A stretch of DNA of 64,000 nucleotides from contig NZ_CP034450.1 in assembly GCF_003952505.1 (NCBI RefSeq), positions 1,674,001 to 1,738,000 of the forward strand, given 5' to 3'. The position numbers and the translations under genes were made by a program. This document shows, piece by piece, positions 43,344 to 51,923 of the stretch. This DNA comes from Mesorhizobium sp. M4B.F.Ca.ET.058.02.1.1. GTDB lineage: Bacteria > Pseudomonadota > Alphaproteobacteria > Rhizobiales > Rhizobiaceae. The notes below the pieces were generated by a model. The model did no database searches. It saw nothing but the letters and a program-made list of their open reading frames with translations, and had not been told where the DNA came from. Numbering within the stretch: position 1 is the first letter of the stretch; each line of letters begins with the position of its first letter.

Positions 43344-44882
43344 ATGGCTGCGGGTCATACCAAATCAGACGGGCCGGACCTGGCTCAGGGCATCGCGTTC
43401 TCCGACCTTGCCGATGGCGGCAAGCTGGTCGGCCACTGCGGCGATGAAGAAGTGCTGCTGGTGCGCCGCGGCGCCGAGGTCTTTGCCGTCGCGGCGTCCT
43501 GCACACATTACGGTGGGCCGCTCGTCGACGGTCTTGTGGTGGAGGATACCGTGCGGTGTCCCTGGCATCACGCATGCTTCGATTTGCGCACCGGCGAGGC
43601 CTTGCGCGCGCCAGCCCTCAGTCCGCTGGCCTGCTGGTCGGTGGAACTGCGCGATAACAGGATCTTCGTGGGCGAGAAGCGCAAACGGACGGCAGCGAAG
43701 CCGCGCGATGCAGGCTCCGACCCGGCAAAGATCGTCATTGTCGGCGGCGGCGCGGCCGGATTCGCAGCGGCCGAAACACTGCGGCGCGAACGCTATCAAG
43801 GCAGCATCGTCATGCTCAGCAACGACGAAGCGCCGCCGGTAGATCGGCCCAATCTTTCCAAGGACTACCTCGCCGGCAAGGCGCCGGAAAGCTGGATTCC
43901 GCTGCGCGGCGAGAGCTTCTACGCAAAGAACGATATCGACCTGCGCCTCAAAGCGGACGTTGCCGGCATCGACGTGCGTTCCGGCGAGGTCGTGCTCGCC
44001 GACGGCGCCCGGGTCCGCTACGACCGGCTGCTGCTTGCGACCGGGGCCGAACCGGTGCGCCTCACCATTCCCGGCGCCGACCAGCCGCACGTCCACACGC
44101 TGCGCTCGTTCGCAGACAGCAGGGCTATCATCAAGCGGGCCACGGGTGCGCGCCGCGCCGTGGTGCTTGGCGCCAGCTTCATTGGCCTGGAAGTTGCCGC
44201 GTCCCTGCGCACACGCGATATCGACGTCCATGTCGTGGCGCCGGAAGAACGGCCCCTGGAGCGGGTGCTCGGTCCGCAACTGGGCGACTTCATCCGTGCC
44301 CTCCATGAGGAGCATGGCGTTGTGTTCCATCTCGAGGACAGCGCCAGCAGCATCGATGGCGGCAAGGTGACGCTTACCAGCGGCAAGACGCTGACGGCCG
44401 ACCTGGTCGTCGCAGGTATAGGCGTGCGACCGCGGACCGGGCTTGCCGAACAGGCAGGGCTTATCCTTGACCGCGGTGTCGTCGTAAACGCCTTTCTGGA
44501 GACGAGCGCGCCTGGCGTATTCGCCGCCGGCGACATTGCGCGATGGCCAGACCCCCGCAGCGGCGAGACCATCCGGATCGAGCATTGGGTGGTTGCCGAG
44601 CGGCAGGGGCGAACCGCGGCGCTCAACATGCTCGGCCGGCGCGAGAAATTCGAAGCGGTGCCGTTCTTCTGGAGCCAGCATTACGATGTTCCCATCAACT
44701 ATGTCGGCCATGCCGAAAAGTGGGACGAGATCGCGGTCGATGGCGACATCGGTGCCAGGGACTGCCTGCTGCGCTTCAAGCGCGACGGCCGCACGCTGGC
44801 CGTCGCCTCGATCTTCCGCGACACCGCGAGCCTGGAGGCCGAGGTGGAAATGGAGCGGGAGATGACTGCCGTGAAATCGTAG
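43344..44882 (+). CDS. Rieske-domain FAD-dependent NAD(P)H oxidoreductase
   Basis: 512 aa. N-terminal Rieske [2Fe-2S] domain (about 15-105) with CTHYGG and CPWHHACFD, then an FAD/NAD-binding reductase (about 130-500) with the FAD dinucleotide fold IVIVGGGAAGFAAAETLRRE, the NAD fold RAVVLGASFIGLEVAASLRT and GVFAAGDIARWP. The order matches AIFL/benzene-dioxygenase reductase-like fusions. It would pass electrons from NAD(P)H through FAD to the cluster and then to an unknown acceptor. AGGGAGAAGG precedes the ATG. Confidence 0.92.
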   Translation: MAAGHTKSDGPDLAQGIAFSDLADGGKLVGHCGDEEVLLVRRGAEVFAVAASCTHYGGPLVDGLVVEDTVRCPWHHACFDLRTGEALRAPALSPLACWSVELRDNRIFVGEKRKRTAAKPRDAGSDPAKIVIVGGGAAGFAAAETLRRERYQGSIVMLSNDEAPPVDRPNLSKDYLAGKAPESWIPLRGESFYAKNDIDLRLKADVAGIDVRSGEVVLADGARVRYDRLLLATGAEPVRLTIPGADQPHVHTLRSFADSRAIIKRATGARRAVVLGASFIGLEVAASLRTRDIDVHVVAPEERPLERVLGPQLGDFIRALHEEHGVVFHLEDSASSIDGGKVTLTSGKTLTADLVVAGIGVRPRTGLAEQAGLILDRGVVVNAFLETSAPGVFAAGDIARWPDPRSGETIRIEHWVVAERQGRTAALNMLGRREKFEAVPFFWSQHYDVPINYVGHAEKWDEIAVDGDIGARDCLLRFKRDGRTLAVASIFRDTASLEAEVEMEREMTAVKS

Positions 44883-45104
44883 GCGGCACCCCGCGATGGC
44901 TTGCGAGGCAGCCTGAGCACCATCAATGCTCGCCAGCCTCAAGCAGGGAATGGCTGTGGCCAACAAAAGCGAGTGTCGTAGATAGGCTTGGATCTATTCG
45001 AGAGCCTTCATCAAGGCTCGGCAGTTCTGGCGTGCAGCCTCCCAACCCAGCGCCTGCCGGGCGAACTTCGCACCAAGGCGTATCAGACCGGAACCATTTT
45101 TATC

Positions 45105-45129
45105 GGAACAGCACCGCGTCTCAGGGGTT
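45105..45129 (+). promoter_or_regulatory. Possible EcfG-type promoter GGAAC-N16-GGTT
   Basis: GGAAC 45105-45109, then GGTT at 45126-45129 with 16 bases between; one mismatch to CGTT. It lies upstream of the secreted protein gene at 45161. Confidence 0.45.
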
Positions 45130-45160
45130 TTATTAGATCAGCATTGAAAAGGAGGTAGTC

Positions 45161-45475
45161 ATGAAAAAGCTCCTGCTCGCCTCCGTCATCGCGATTGCGT
45201 CGGCGGCGGCTATGATCAGCCCGGCCAGTGCCGACAGCCTGCGCCTCGGTATCGGCATCGGCCCGGCCTATGACGATGACTATTATGGCGCCTATCGCCC
45301 CTATTACGGCGACCCTTACTATCGTCCGCACTACCGCTACAATGTCTACGACGATGGCTACAGGCCGCGCTACTACATGCGCCACCACCGTCATTGCTGG
45401 ACCGAGTACCGTAAGCACTGGCGCCACCACCACCGCGTGATCGAGAAGATCCGCATCTGCGAACGGCGGTGGTAA
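45161..45475 (+). CDS. Small secreted Tyr/Arg/His-rich protein, 104 aa
   Basis: Signal peptide MKKLLLASVIAIASAAAMIS with ASA cleavage, then a mature part very rich in Tyr, Asp, Arg and His (YRPYYGDPYYRPHYRYN), ending with RKHWRHHHRVIEKIRICERR. AAGGAGG is before the ATG. It is a paralogue of the protein at 45828: the signal peptide and the C-terminal H-rich, R-V-I/L-E-K/R-I/V-R-I-C motif are shared. Function unknown; metal binding by the His-rich tail is conceivable. Confidence 0.75.
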   Translation: MKKLLLASVIAIASAAAMISPASADSLRLGIGIGPAYDDDYYGAYRPYYGDPYYRPHYRYNVYDDGYRPRYYMRHHRHCWTEYRKHWRHHHRVIEKIRICERRW

Positions 45476-45769
45476 GCGTTGATACCGCCTCCCCTTCTCC
45501 CCTTGCGGGAGAAGGGCGTCGCGCTTGCAAATCCCCGCCCACATGGCATCTGATCTCCACCCCGCGACGAACTGCTCAGGCGGCTTGCGCGTCCTTTCTG
45601 GTTCCATCCTTCGCCGTGACCGACATCCTCTCATCGGCACGCTGAAGCGCGGCGGAACCCGCTTGCCGCTCGGCATCCCGTCTGCGGTGGGCACGACGCC
45701 CCTTGCCGCTACCCCGCGGCAATCTCCTCCTCATGGGGCCAGATCCACACCGACGAATATTAGCGATTG

Positions 45770-45795
45770 GGAACATAGGTCTCCTGCGGTGCGTT
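45770..45795 (+). promoter_or_regulatory. EcfG-type promoter GGAAC-N17-CGTT
   Basis: GGAAC 45770-45774, 17 bases, CGTT 45792-45795; ends 33 bp before the ATG of the secreted Gly/Phe-rich protein at 45828. Confidence 0.75.
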
Positions 45796-45827
45796 TAGCC
45801 GATGATCAGCCTCAGGAGGAGGTTGCC

Positions 45828-46205
45828 ATGAAAAAACTGCTACTTGCTTCAGTGATCGCCGTTGCCACCGCGGCAGCCACGGTCGCGCCGGCGGATGCGC
45901 GCGGATTGGGATTTTTCGGTCCCGCTTTCGGTCCGTTCGGCGGCCCGTTCTACGGCGGCCCGTTCGATGGACCTTTCTATGGTGGACCCTTCGGCGGACC
46001 GTTCTATGGCGGCGGACCGTTTTACGACTATGGCGGCCGCTATTACGGCCCGCGCTATTACCGTGACTATTATCCCGGTTACGTGGGCCGCTATCCGCAC
46101 CGCTACCATTACCGGCACCATTACCGCCATTGCCGCGTGAAGTGGGTGAGGCACTGGCACCATCACCGCCGGGTGCTGGAACGCGTGCGGATTTGCCGTT
46201 ACTGA
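45828..46205 (+). CDS. Small secreted Gly/Phe/Tyr-rich repeat protein, 125 aa
   Basis: Signal peptide MKKLLLASVIAVATAAATVA with ADA cleavage, then about seven imperfect copies of GGPF(Y/D)G between residues 30 and 65, a Tyr/Arg segment, and the tail HWHHHRRVLERVRICRY shared with the 45161 protein. AGGAGG precedes the ATG at 45828. The repeats point to an extended or self-associating structure. Paralogue of the preceding secreted protein, and driven by an exact EcfG-type promoter. Confidence 0.75.
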   Translation: MKKLLLASVIAVATAAATVAPADARGLGFFGPAFGPFGGPFYGGPFDGPFYGGPFGGPFYGGGPFYDYGGRYYGPRYYRDYYPGYVGRYPHRYHYRHHYRHCRVKWVRHWHHHRRVLERVRICRY

Positions 46206-46237
46206 CGAGGCGGGCAGGGAGCGAGGCTCCCTCGTCA

Positions 46238-46392
46238 ACCTCGGGCTTGACCCGCGGATGGATACCGTGACGCCAGTCCTACAATGCGGCGGATCAGAAT
46301 TCCGCTTCGCCGCAACGCTCACAAGTCACGGCATGGATCTCAGGGTCTGCGCGCGTCGCTTCGCTCCTTGCTTCGCCCTGGATGACGACCGC
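46238..46392. repeat. RIME-like dispersed repeat
   Basis: CTCGGGCTTGACCCGCGGAT...CGTGAC on the left and GTCACGGCATGGATCTCAGG-GTCTGCGC...CTTCGCCCTGGATGACG on the right are partly inverted, as in the rhizobial intergenic mosaic elements I know. No coding function. Confidence 0.55.
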
Positions 46393-46475
46393 GAAGCTTG
46401 TGGGCGCCACCTCCTCCGCCTTGCAAATCCCTGCCAAAATGCCATCTAGAAAGCCGGCACTCAGGAGACAAACGC

Positions 46476-47753
46476 GTGACGCAGCGAAGCGGCAGCGCCG
46501 ACCTGCCGCTGCATGGCGGGCGGGTCCCGAAATGGCTGGGCGATCGGATGACGAAGCTGGGCGCCGTGCTGTGCGAAGCCATCATCCACCATTACGGCCG
46601 CGACGAGCTTTTGCGGCGCCTGGCGCACCCCTTCTGGTTCCAGTCTTTTGGCGCCGTGATGGGTATGGACTGGCACTCCTCCGGCATCACCACCTCGGTC
46701 ATCGGCGCGCTGAAGCGCGGCCTCAACCCGCTATCCGGCGAGCTCGGCATCCATGTCTGCGGCGGGCGCGGCGCGCATTCGCGCAAGACGCCGGGCGAAT
46801 TGCTGGCCATCGGCGACCGCACCGGCCTCGACGGCGAGGCTTTGGCCACCGCCAGCCGGCTGGTGGCCAAGGTGGACAGCGCCGCGGTGCAGGACGGCTA
46901 CGACCTTTACCTGCACGGCTTCATCGTCACCGACGACGGGCGCTGGGTGGTGGTGCAGCAGGGGATGAACGGCGACGCCCGCCAGGCGCGCCGCTACCAC
47001 TGGCTGTCGGAAGGCTTGACCAGCTTCGTCGACCAGCCGCATGCGGCAATCGAGGGCGAGCGCCAGGGCGAGATCGTCAACCTCACCGACCGGCGCGCCG
47101 AAAAAGCGCGCGGCGGCCAGATCCAGCTTCTGAAGACGATGAGCCCGGAAAAGATCCTGACCGAGCTCGCCGTGCTGGAGCCCCCGGAAATCGTGAGGCC
47201 TGAGCCGGAACCGGCCGCGCAGCCGCTGCTGCCCAACCTCGTCATGCCGGCGCATCACGACGTGCGCGAGAGCGACATCGTCATGCGCCGCCTGCACGGC
47301 AACATTTCCGCCGCGATCGAAAGCGGCCCCAAGGATTTTCCCGAGCTGCTTTTGGTTCCCGGCGTCGGCCCGCGCACCGTGCGCGCGCTCGCCATGGTCT
47401 CGGAAGTGGTGCACGGCGCACCCTACCGCTTCTCCGACCCGGCGCGCTTCTCGCTCGCCCACGGCGGCAAGGACCGCCACCCCTTCCCCGTGCCGCTGAA
47501 GGTCTATGACGAGACGATATCGGTGCTGAAATCGGCGGTGGGCAAGGCCAGGCTCGGGCGCGACGAGGAGCTGCAGGCGCTGAGAAGGCTGGATGGCGAG
47601 TCGCGAAGGATGGAGCGGTATGTGACGGGGCCGAGCCTGAAGGAGATCGTCGCCGGGGAGATGGACCAGTCGCAACTGCTGGGTGGCCGGAGCGTGTTTG
47701 GGTGGGAGGGGGCGCAGAGCGACGACGATTCAGACCTGGGTGCAGCACGCTGA
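46476..47753 (+). CDS. DUF763 family protein
   Basis: 425 aa. N-terminal ADLPLHGGRVPKWLGDRMTK and HPFWFQSFGAVMGMDWHSSG with TGITT-like follow-on are hallmarks of DUF763; the middle has LLKTMSPEKI and the C-terminus a helix-hairpin-helix-like LLLVPGVGPRTVRALAMVSE, which suggests nucleic-acid binding. GTG at 46476 has CAGGAGA upstream. Molecular activity is not established; DUF763 proteins have been discussed as DNA-related. Confidence 0.85.
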   Translation: MTQRSGSADLPLHGGRVPKWLGDRMTKLGAVLCEAIIHHYGRDELLRRLAHPFWFQSFGAVMGMDWHSSGITTSVIGALKRGLNPLSGELGIHVCGGRGAHSRKTPGELLAIGDRTGLDGEALATASRLVAKVDSAAVQDGYDLYLHGFIVTDDGRWVVVQQGMNGDARQARRYHWLSEGLTSFVDQPHAAIEGERQGEIVNLTDRRAEKARGGQIQLLKTMSPEKILTELAVLEPPEIVRPEPEPAAQPLLPNLVMPAHHDVRESDIVMRRLHGNISAAIESGPKDFPELLLVPGVGPRTVRALAMVSEVVHGAPYRFSDPARFSLAHGGKDRHPFPVPLKVYDETISVLKSAVGKARLGRDEELQALRRLDGESRRMERYVTGPSLKEIVAGEMDQSQLLGGRSVFGWEGAQSDDDSDLGAAR

Positions 47754-47927
47754 CTTGGGACTACCAGTAGCGGGGCGACCAGATCATTATACATAACTGC
47801 ATTAGTAAATTTTCGTCTCCTTCTTGTAGAAATAATGAGCGACCAATAGAAACAATAATCGACTTGTTTTTGCTAAAGCTTGCAAAAACCCATTTCTCAA
47901 GTGATGCTGCCAGGTGGGGGACTCGGC

Positions 47928-48606
47928 ATGAAGACATTCGCATGGACGTTGGTTTTAGTGCTGCTGGCGATTGGCGACGCGATCGCCCAAACCGCGCCTG
48001 AGCCTATCATGCTGCAACATGCACCGCCGATGGGCTTCATCGTTGTACGCAGCAACGCACCCGGATGCGAGCCGACATGTCCGGAATGGATTTCTGCGCA
48101 AGGTCACATCGAGGCCGGTACACCAGCTTTGCTGAAGGCTCTGCTGAAAAAACTCGGCCACCGCAAGTTACCTTTGGTGTTGAATTCCCAGGGCGGCGAA
48201 ACCGAGGCAGCGATGGCGCTTGGCCATATGATCCGCGCCGGCGGTCTCGACACGATGGTTGCCAAGACGGTATTTTCCGAGTGCGCGCCAGACGCAAAAG
48301 CTTGCGGGCTGGACGACCTCCACTTCGGTATCGCCAACCCCTATCGGCGCAGTCTGCTCGTCGGCTTGTACGATGGTTCTGGCGAGCGGCGTACGACGTC
48401 TGGCAGACAGCCGCGCCTTTGTCGGCATTCATCGAATCATGCTGCCGACCGTCAAGAAGATCGGCGGCAATAAGACCATCGTGCTCGTTCGGGTGCCCGA
48501 ATGGTATGAACGCAAGATCGACAGCTATTTCACCGAGATGAATGGGGCTCGTGGATCTTATCCGCCATGCAAAAAACGCCTGACGACAGCATACGATACC
48601 TCATGA
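47928..48606 (+). pseudogene. ClpP-like periplasmic protein gene with frameshift
   Basis: From ATG 47928 there is a signal peptide (MKTFAWTLVLVLLAIGDAIA) and a ClpP/crotonase-like region (LPLVLNSQGGETEAAMALGH). The frame then drifts, while the adjacent frame carries IGAVCSSACTMVLASGVRRL, with the CSSAC nucleophile motif, and ends ...FVGIHRIMLP...PPCKKRLTTAYDTS at 48606. Removing one C from the run at 48338-48341 restores a single about 225-aa protein. The upstream 170 bp is AT-rich compared with the neighbourhood, suggesting acquired DNA. Confidence 0.7.
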
Positions 48607-48834
48607 CATATGAGCTTTTAGACCTGAACCTGATAAACGAGTTCGGTCACGGCGACACGCACACCTCGACAGATATTTGCAAGACCACGCCGCCGGCGGA
48701 CAACTGCCGCACTGTCAGGCAATAGGAAAATAGAGAGCCGGAGGTCGTCGAAGCGCCAGTTCGGTGCAGTTCCGTGTCTTTCAGGCCTAACGCTGCCCAA
48801 GGCTGCCGGCAGCATATACTCATCGACGGAAAAC

Positions 48835-49431
48835 TCACCCCGCCTTCCTCCCCATCATCCCATAGTGCACCGCCAGCAAATCCAGCCCGACCTTCAGCAG
48901 CTTGACCACCACATCCCGCCCGTCGCCGCTGCGTTCGGCGATGGCCTTCACCGACTGGCCTTCGAGGCAGACCTTGCGCACCACATCCGCCACCTCCCAA
49001 TGGGCGAGCGCGGCCGCCGCCTGCGCATGGGCGCGGCCGGCTGAGAGGACGCGGTCGGGGATGCCGGCATTCACTCGAGTGCCGTCGACGCGCTCGCTCC
49101 AGGACTGTGGTTGCAGCCCCTCGCGCGCGGTGCGCTCGAAATCGTCGCGGAAGCGCCCTCCCGCCTCGCGCTGCTGGCGCGTCAGCGAGGTGATGCCCAC
49201 CAGCGGATCGACATTGCGCAGGCGCACGATGCCGCCGGTGGAGGTGTAGCCGCCGTTCGAGACCGCGTAGACGCGGCGTGCCTCGGCGGTACCGGCCGCG
49301 AGGCGCTGGCGGCCAAAGGCGTCTTGCTTCAGCGCGAAGTCGTGGCCGACCTCGCGGCGGATGCGCACCTGCTCGGCCTCGCCCTTGGGGAGCTTTGGGG
49401 GTGCGGGTTTTTTGGAAGGTTTGCGGGGCAT
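48835..49431 (-). CDS. DUF6456-like DNA-associated protein, 198 aa
   Basis: Basic N-terminus (PRKPSKKPAPPKLPKGEAEQ), then a helical domain with REAGGRFRDDFERTAREGLQ and LAHWEVADVVRKVCLEGQSV-KAIAERSG, an HTH-like end. This resembles DUF6456, often found beside phage or cell-cycle regulatory genes. ATG at 49431 is chosen; longer in-frame starts overlap a repeat. It ends the minus-strand phage-like module that begins at 52213. Confidence 0.65.
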   Translation of the reverse strand: MPRKPSKKPAPPKLPKGEAEQVRIRREVGHDFALKQDAFGRQRLAAGTAEARRVYAVSNGGYTSTGGIVRLRNVDPLVGITSLTRQQREAGGRFRDDFERTAREGLQPQSWSERVDGTRVNAGIPDRVLSAGRAHAQAAAALAHWEVADVVRKVCLEGQSVKAIAERSGDGRDVVVKLLKVGLDLLAVHYGMMGRKAG

Positions 49432-49480
49432 AAGCGGGTCCTTGTGTGGGGGATTGTCGAAATGGTTGCGCCAGGCACCC

Positions 49481-49657
49481 CTCATCCGTCTCGGCGCTGC
49501 GCGCCGATCCACCTTCTCCCACAAGGGGAGAAGGGAGAACCTGGCGGCGGCGGCGCTGCCAGCTACCAGCGTCGGCGATGGGCTGCGAGGCTGGCCCGGT
49601 CTCCCCTTCTCCCCTTGCAGGAGAAGGTGGCCGCGAAGCGGACGGATGAGGGGTGTT
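49481..49657. repeat. Inverted pair of dispersed palindromic repeats
   Basis: Left end CCCCTCATCCGTCTCGGCGC...CTTCTCCCACAAGGGGAGAAGG; right end TCCCCTTCTCCCCTTGCAGG-AGAAGG...GCGGACGGATGAGGGG in opposite orientation. The ends form an inverted repeat about 170 bp apart. Same family as 5216 and 39950. Confidence 0.75.
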
Positions 49658-49680
49658 CCGCGGCACGCCGTCTCCAGATG

Positions 49681-49986
49681 TCAGCTTTTCACCAGCTTCA
49701 CAGGTGAATCCCCTCCCCGCTTGGCGATCAGCTCGCGCATCAGACGGCGCTCGCGCACCTCGATCGAGAGCTGGGCGCTGGACGGGCAGAACTGGGCGCT
49801 GTCGACCCTGGCCTCGCCGCGGATGAAGCGCTGGATGGCGGCCTGCACGTCCGCCAGCTCGGCATCCTTAACGGCGGCCAGGTAGCCGCGCATCTGCATG
49901 TCGACGTCAGCGCGCGCCGACTGCGGGAAGCATGAGAACATCGCCGCCAGGACCTTGGCCGCCTGCTGCAATTCGGCTGCTGTCAT
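49681..49986 (-). CDS. Phage-module hypothetical protein, 101 aa
   Basis: Starts MTAAELQQAAKVLAAMFSCF behind a strong GAGGAG. The helical body with DVDMQMRGYLAAVKDAELAD, QAAIQRFIRGE and FCPSSAQL recalls the fold pattern of phage helicase-loader/inhibitor proteins (G39P-like), but this is only a resemblance. It overlaps the end of the upstream replication-like gene by 80 bp in another frame, typical of compact phage-derived operons. Confidence 0.6.
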   Translation of the reverse strand: MTAAELQQAAKVLAAMFSCFPQSARADVDMQMRGYLAAVKDAELADVQAAIQRFIRGEARVDSAQFCPSSAQLSIEVRERRLMRELIAKRGGDSPVKLVKS

Positions 49987-50566
49987 TGATCTCCTCGATG
50001 ATTGAATTGGCGGCATCGAGATGGGTTTTTGGCCGATGCCAGCCGGGCCTTTCTTTCGGCGCGCCTGCGCGTCCTGAAAAAGCGAGAGCTTTTTCCCTGG
50101 ACTCTGGGTTCTGGGAGTCTGGACTCTGGGGCTTATCCCCTGCCCGGCCGCGCGGCTTAACCCGCCCGTTGTCCGCCCCCTTATCCCGGGGCGATTTTGC
50201 GCTGTCGTTTGAAAGGCTTGGGTTGCCGCCCTTCAAGCCGTTGCGGCGCGCGAGCCTGGCCTTGCGGGCGTCCGCGATCATGCGCCGCGAATAGATGCGG
50301 CCGTGGCGATCGCGCGAGAATACACGGTTCCGCTCGAGCTCGCCAAGCAGGCCGGCAAGCTCCGCCTCGGGACAGCCGGTCAGCCGGGCGAGCGCCGACT
50401 CGTCCAGCCCCTTGCCGGCGACCGCGACATAGCCGATCGGCTCGTGCGCGGCGGCCACGCACAGCAGGCGCATCCACAACCCTTGCGCGGCGAGCGAGCA
50501 AAGCCTGAGGTTGGGATCGGACTCCCAGTCCGCCCAAAAGAATTTCGACCAGACGGTGCCGCTCAT
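49907..50566 (-). CDS. Phage replication-like protein, 219 aa
   Basis: N-terminal winged-helix-type part (WSKFFWADWESDPNLRLCSL, GLWMRLLCVAAAHEPIGYVA, LARLTGCPEAELAGLLGELE), then RIYSRRMIADARKARLARRN and a disordered Ser/Pro/Gly-rich C-terminus. This is the pattern of DUF1376-like or O-like phage replication proteins. ATG at 50566 begins MSGTVWSKFF; a short palindromic repeat lies just before it. Its 3' end overlaps the 101-aa gene. Confidence 0.6.
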   Translation of the reverse strand: MSGTVWSKFFWADWESDPNLRLCSLAAQGLWMRLLCVAAAHEPIGYVAVAGKGLDESALARLTGCPEAELAGLLGELERNRVFSRDRHGRIYSRRMIADARKARLARRNGLKGGNPSLSNDSAKSPRDKGADNGRVKPRGRAGDKPQSPDSQNPESREKALAFSGRAGAPKERPGWHRPKTHLDAANSIIEEINDSSRIAAGGQGPGGDVLMLPAVGAR

Positions 50567-50605
50567 GGGGAGGTGTCCGGATGGGCGGCGCGCCAGTGGG
50601 GATCG

Positions 50606-50644
50606 GGTAATCTCCCCCACCTGGGGGGAGATTGGCAGTTTCGG
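50606..50644. repeat. Short palindromic repeat with GGAGATTGGC tail
   Basis: AATCTCCCCCACCTGGGGGG then AGATTGGCAGTTTCGGC. The tail is nearly identical to that of the copy inside the GcrA-like gene at 51137. It sits between two genes of the phage-like module. Confidence 0.7.
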
Positions 50645-50656
50645 CCACACCGCCCA

Positions 50657-51514
50657 TCATACCACCCCCGCCCGGTTCCCATGGAACCTGGCATGGTGGT
50701 GGCTGCAGTAGCTGCTCATCGGGCGCGTGCGCAGGCCGCAGCAGAGCATGTCGGGGCCGGGGCGCGCGCCGGGCGGATCGTCGTCGGCATCCTCGCGTAA
50801 TGCGAGGTCGAGCGGCGCGCGGCAGCGGCCGAACAGGCAGTCGGTGAAGCGCATGGCGGCGACATGCGGCTGGCGGCCGGGCGCAGCCGGCCGCGGCGGC
50901 GCGGGGATCTTGTAGAGCTGCGCTTCGGATTTCTCGCGCGCCAGCCCGCCCGGCGCGAGCCATGCCGGCGGCAATGTCCGCGCTGGCATCCTCATCCTGG
51001 CTTGCTTCGGCTTGGGCGCGGTGCGGGCGGTCGCGATGTCATCCGCTTGCGCGGAGACCGCATGGGCCGATACGTCGACTCCGCCCTGCCCGTCCTCCGC
51101 GGCAGCTGCGTTGCAGCTGCCGAGGGTGGACCGGACGTCTCCCCCACTTGCGGGGAGATTGGCGGTTCCGGCGCTGGCGCCCGCCATCGACTGAGCACGT
51201 CTGGAAAACGCCGCCGGTTGGGAGAGCGTCACCCCTCCAGCGGCAACCCTGCCCCGCTTGCCTGGACGATCGGGCCGCGTCGCGTGCTTCCTCGGCCGGC
51301 CACCGGCGCGGCCGCCCTTGGGGTTGGCGAAGCCGATGGCGCGCAGGCCGGCGTTGCGATGCACGATGCCGATGATGGCATTGCGCGACACGCGCGCGCC
51401 GCGCAGCGCACTGAAGCGGGCGGCGATGCCGGAGGCCGAAAGCCCCTCCTTCAGCCAGGTCGCGATTTCGGTGAGTTCCTTGTCGGTATAGGCGGCAGGC
51501 ATATCGGCATCCAT
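50657..51514 (-). CDS. GcrA-family cell-cycle regulator-like protein
   Basis: 285 aa. The N-terminal GcrA DNA-binding segment is YTDKELTEIATWLKEGLSAS-GIAARF and VSRNAIIGIVHRNAG; the C-terminal RNA-polymerase-binding/Cys block is FTDCLFGRCRAPLDLALRED...MLCCGLRTRPMSSYCSHHHA. GcrA proteins bind methylated GANTC promoters with sigma70. Family members are usually about 170 aa; the extra length is a long low-complexity linker, part of which (TANLPASGGDVRS) is encoded by a palindromic repeat at 51137-51175. Start ATG 51514 or 51502. Being in a phage-like operon it is probably a phage-type GcrA paralogue. Confidence 0.8.
   Translation of the reverse strand: MDADMPAAYTDKELTEIATWLKEGLSASGIAARFSALRGARVSRNAIIGIVHRNAGLRAIGFANPKGGRAGGRPRKHATRPDRPGKRGRVAAGGVTLSQPAAFSRRAQSMAGASAGTANLPASGGDVRSTLGSCNAAAAEDGQGGVDVSAHAVSAQADDIATARTAPKPKQARMRMPARTLPPAWLAPGGLAREKSEAQLYKIPAPPRPAAPGRQPHVAAMRFTDCLFGRCRAPLDLALREDADDDPPGARPGPDMLCCGLRTRPMSSYCSHHHARFHGNRAGVV
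51137..51175. repeat. Palindromic repeat inside the GcrA-like coding region
   Basis: GTCTCCCCCACTTGCGGGGA then GATTGGCGGTTCCGGC. It aligns with the intergenic copy at 50606-50644 over almost its whole length and is read through in frame by the GcrA-like gene. Confidence 0.75.
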
Positions 51515-51590
51515 CGGTTTGCGGGCTTGCGGGCGCGCGCCAGGGCTCGGCCCGAAGGCCGTCGCGAAAATCGTTCGGGGATTGGTCGGA

Positions 51591-51923
51591 TCAGGCGGGA
51601 CTCGGCGCCTCGCCATCAAGGCGCAGAAGGGCGGCCTCCGCCGCCTCCCTGGTCAGGCCGGACACCGCCCGGCCGGTTGCGCGATCGAAGAGGATGACGG
51701 TGCCGTCCTCAGTGCGGATCAGCGAGGTGACGCCGGTCCGCGGCGGGCCGGCGGCCTGACGAAGAAAGGGGGCCGGAGCCGGGGGAGGAGCGGCTCCGGC
51801 CGTTCCGGTGAACCGGGGTGCGGGCGGCTCAGCCGGATCCGGGGCAAACGCCCCGGTATTCGTCCGGACCGGGGAGGAGGACGGCCCGGACGATTGGAAT
51901 TCAAAGTCGAAATGCACGCTCAT
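51591..51923 (-). CDS. Hypothetical protein, 110 aa, Pro/Ala-rich
   Basis: MSVHFDFEFQSSGPSSSPVR, then a Pro/Ala-rich disordered stretch (FTGTAGAAPPPAPAPFLRQA), then a compact end TRTEDGTVILFDRATGRAVS-like with GLTREAAEAALLRL. The ATG overlaps the stop of the Cro-like gene (ATGA at 51920-51923), so it is the second gene of the divergent operon. Function unknown. Confidence 0.6.
   Translation of the reverse strand: MSVHFDFEFQSSGPSSSPVRTNTGAFAPDPAEPPAPRFTGTAGAAPPPAPAPFLRQAAGPPRTGVTSLIRTEDGTVILFDRATGRAVSGLTREAAEAALLRLDGEAPSPA

Noticed and set aside
46238..46450. Short plus-strand open frame over the RIME-like repeat
   Set aside because: It is read through a dispersed repeat and lacks a ribosome binding site.
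47761..47943. A 60-codon minus-strand frame in the AT-rich segment
   Set aside because: Overlaps the promoter and start of the ClpP-like gene and has no ribosome binding site.
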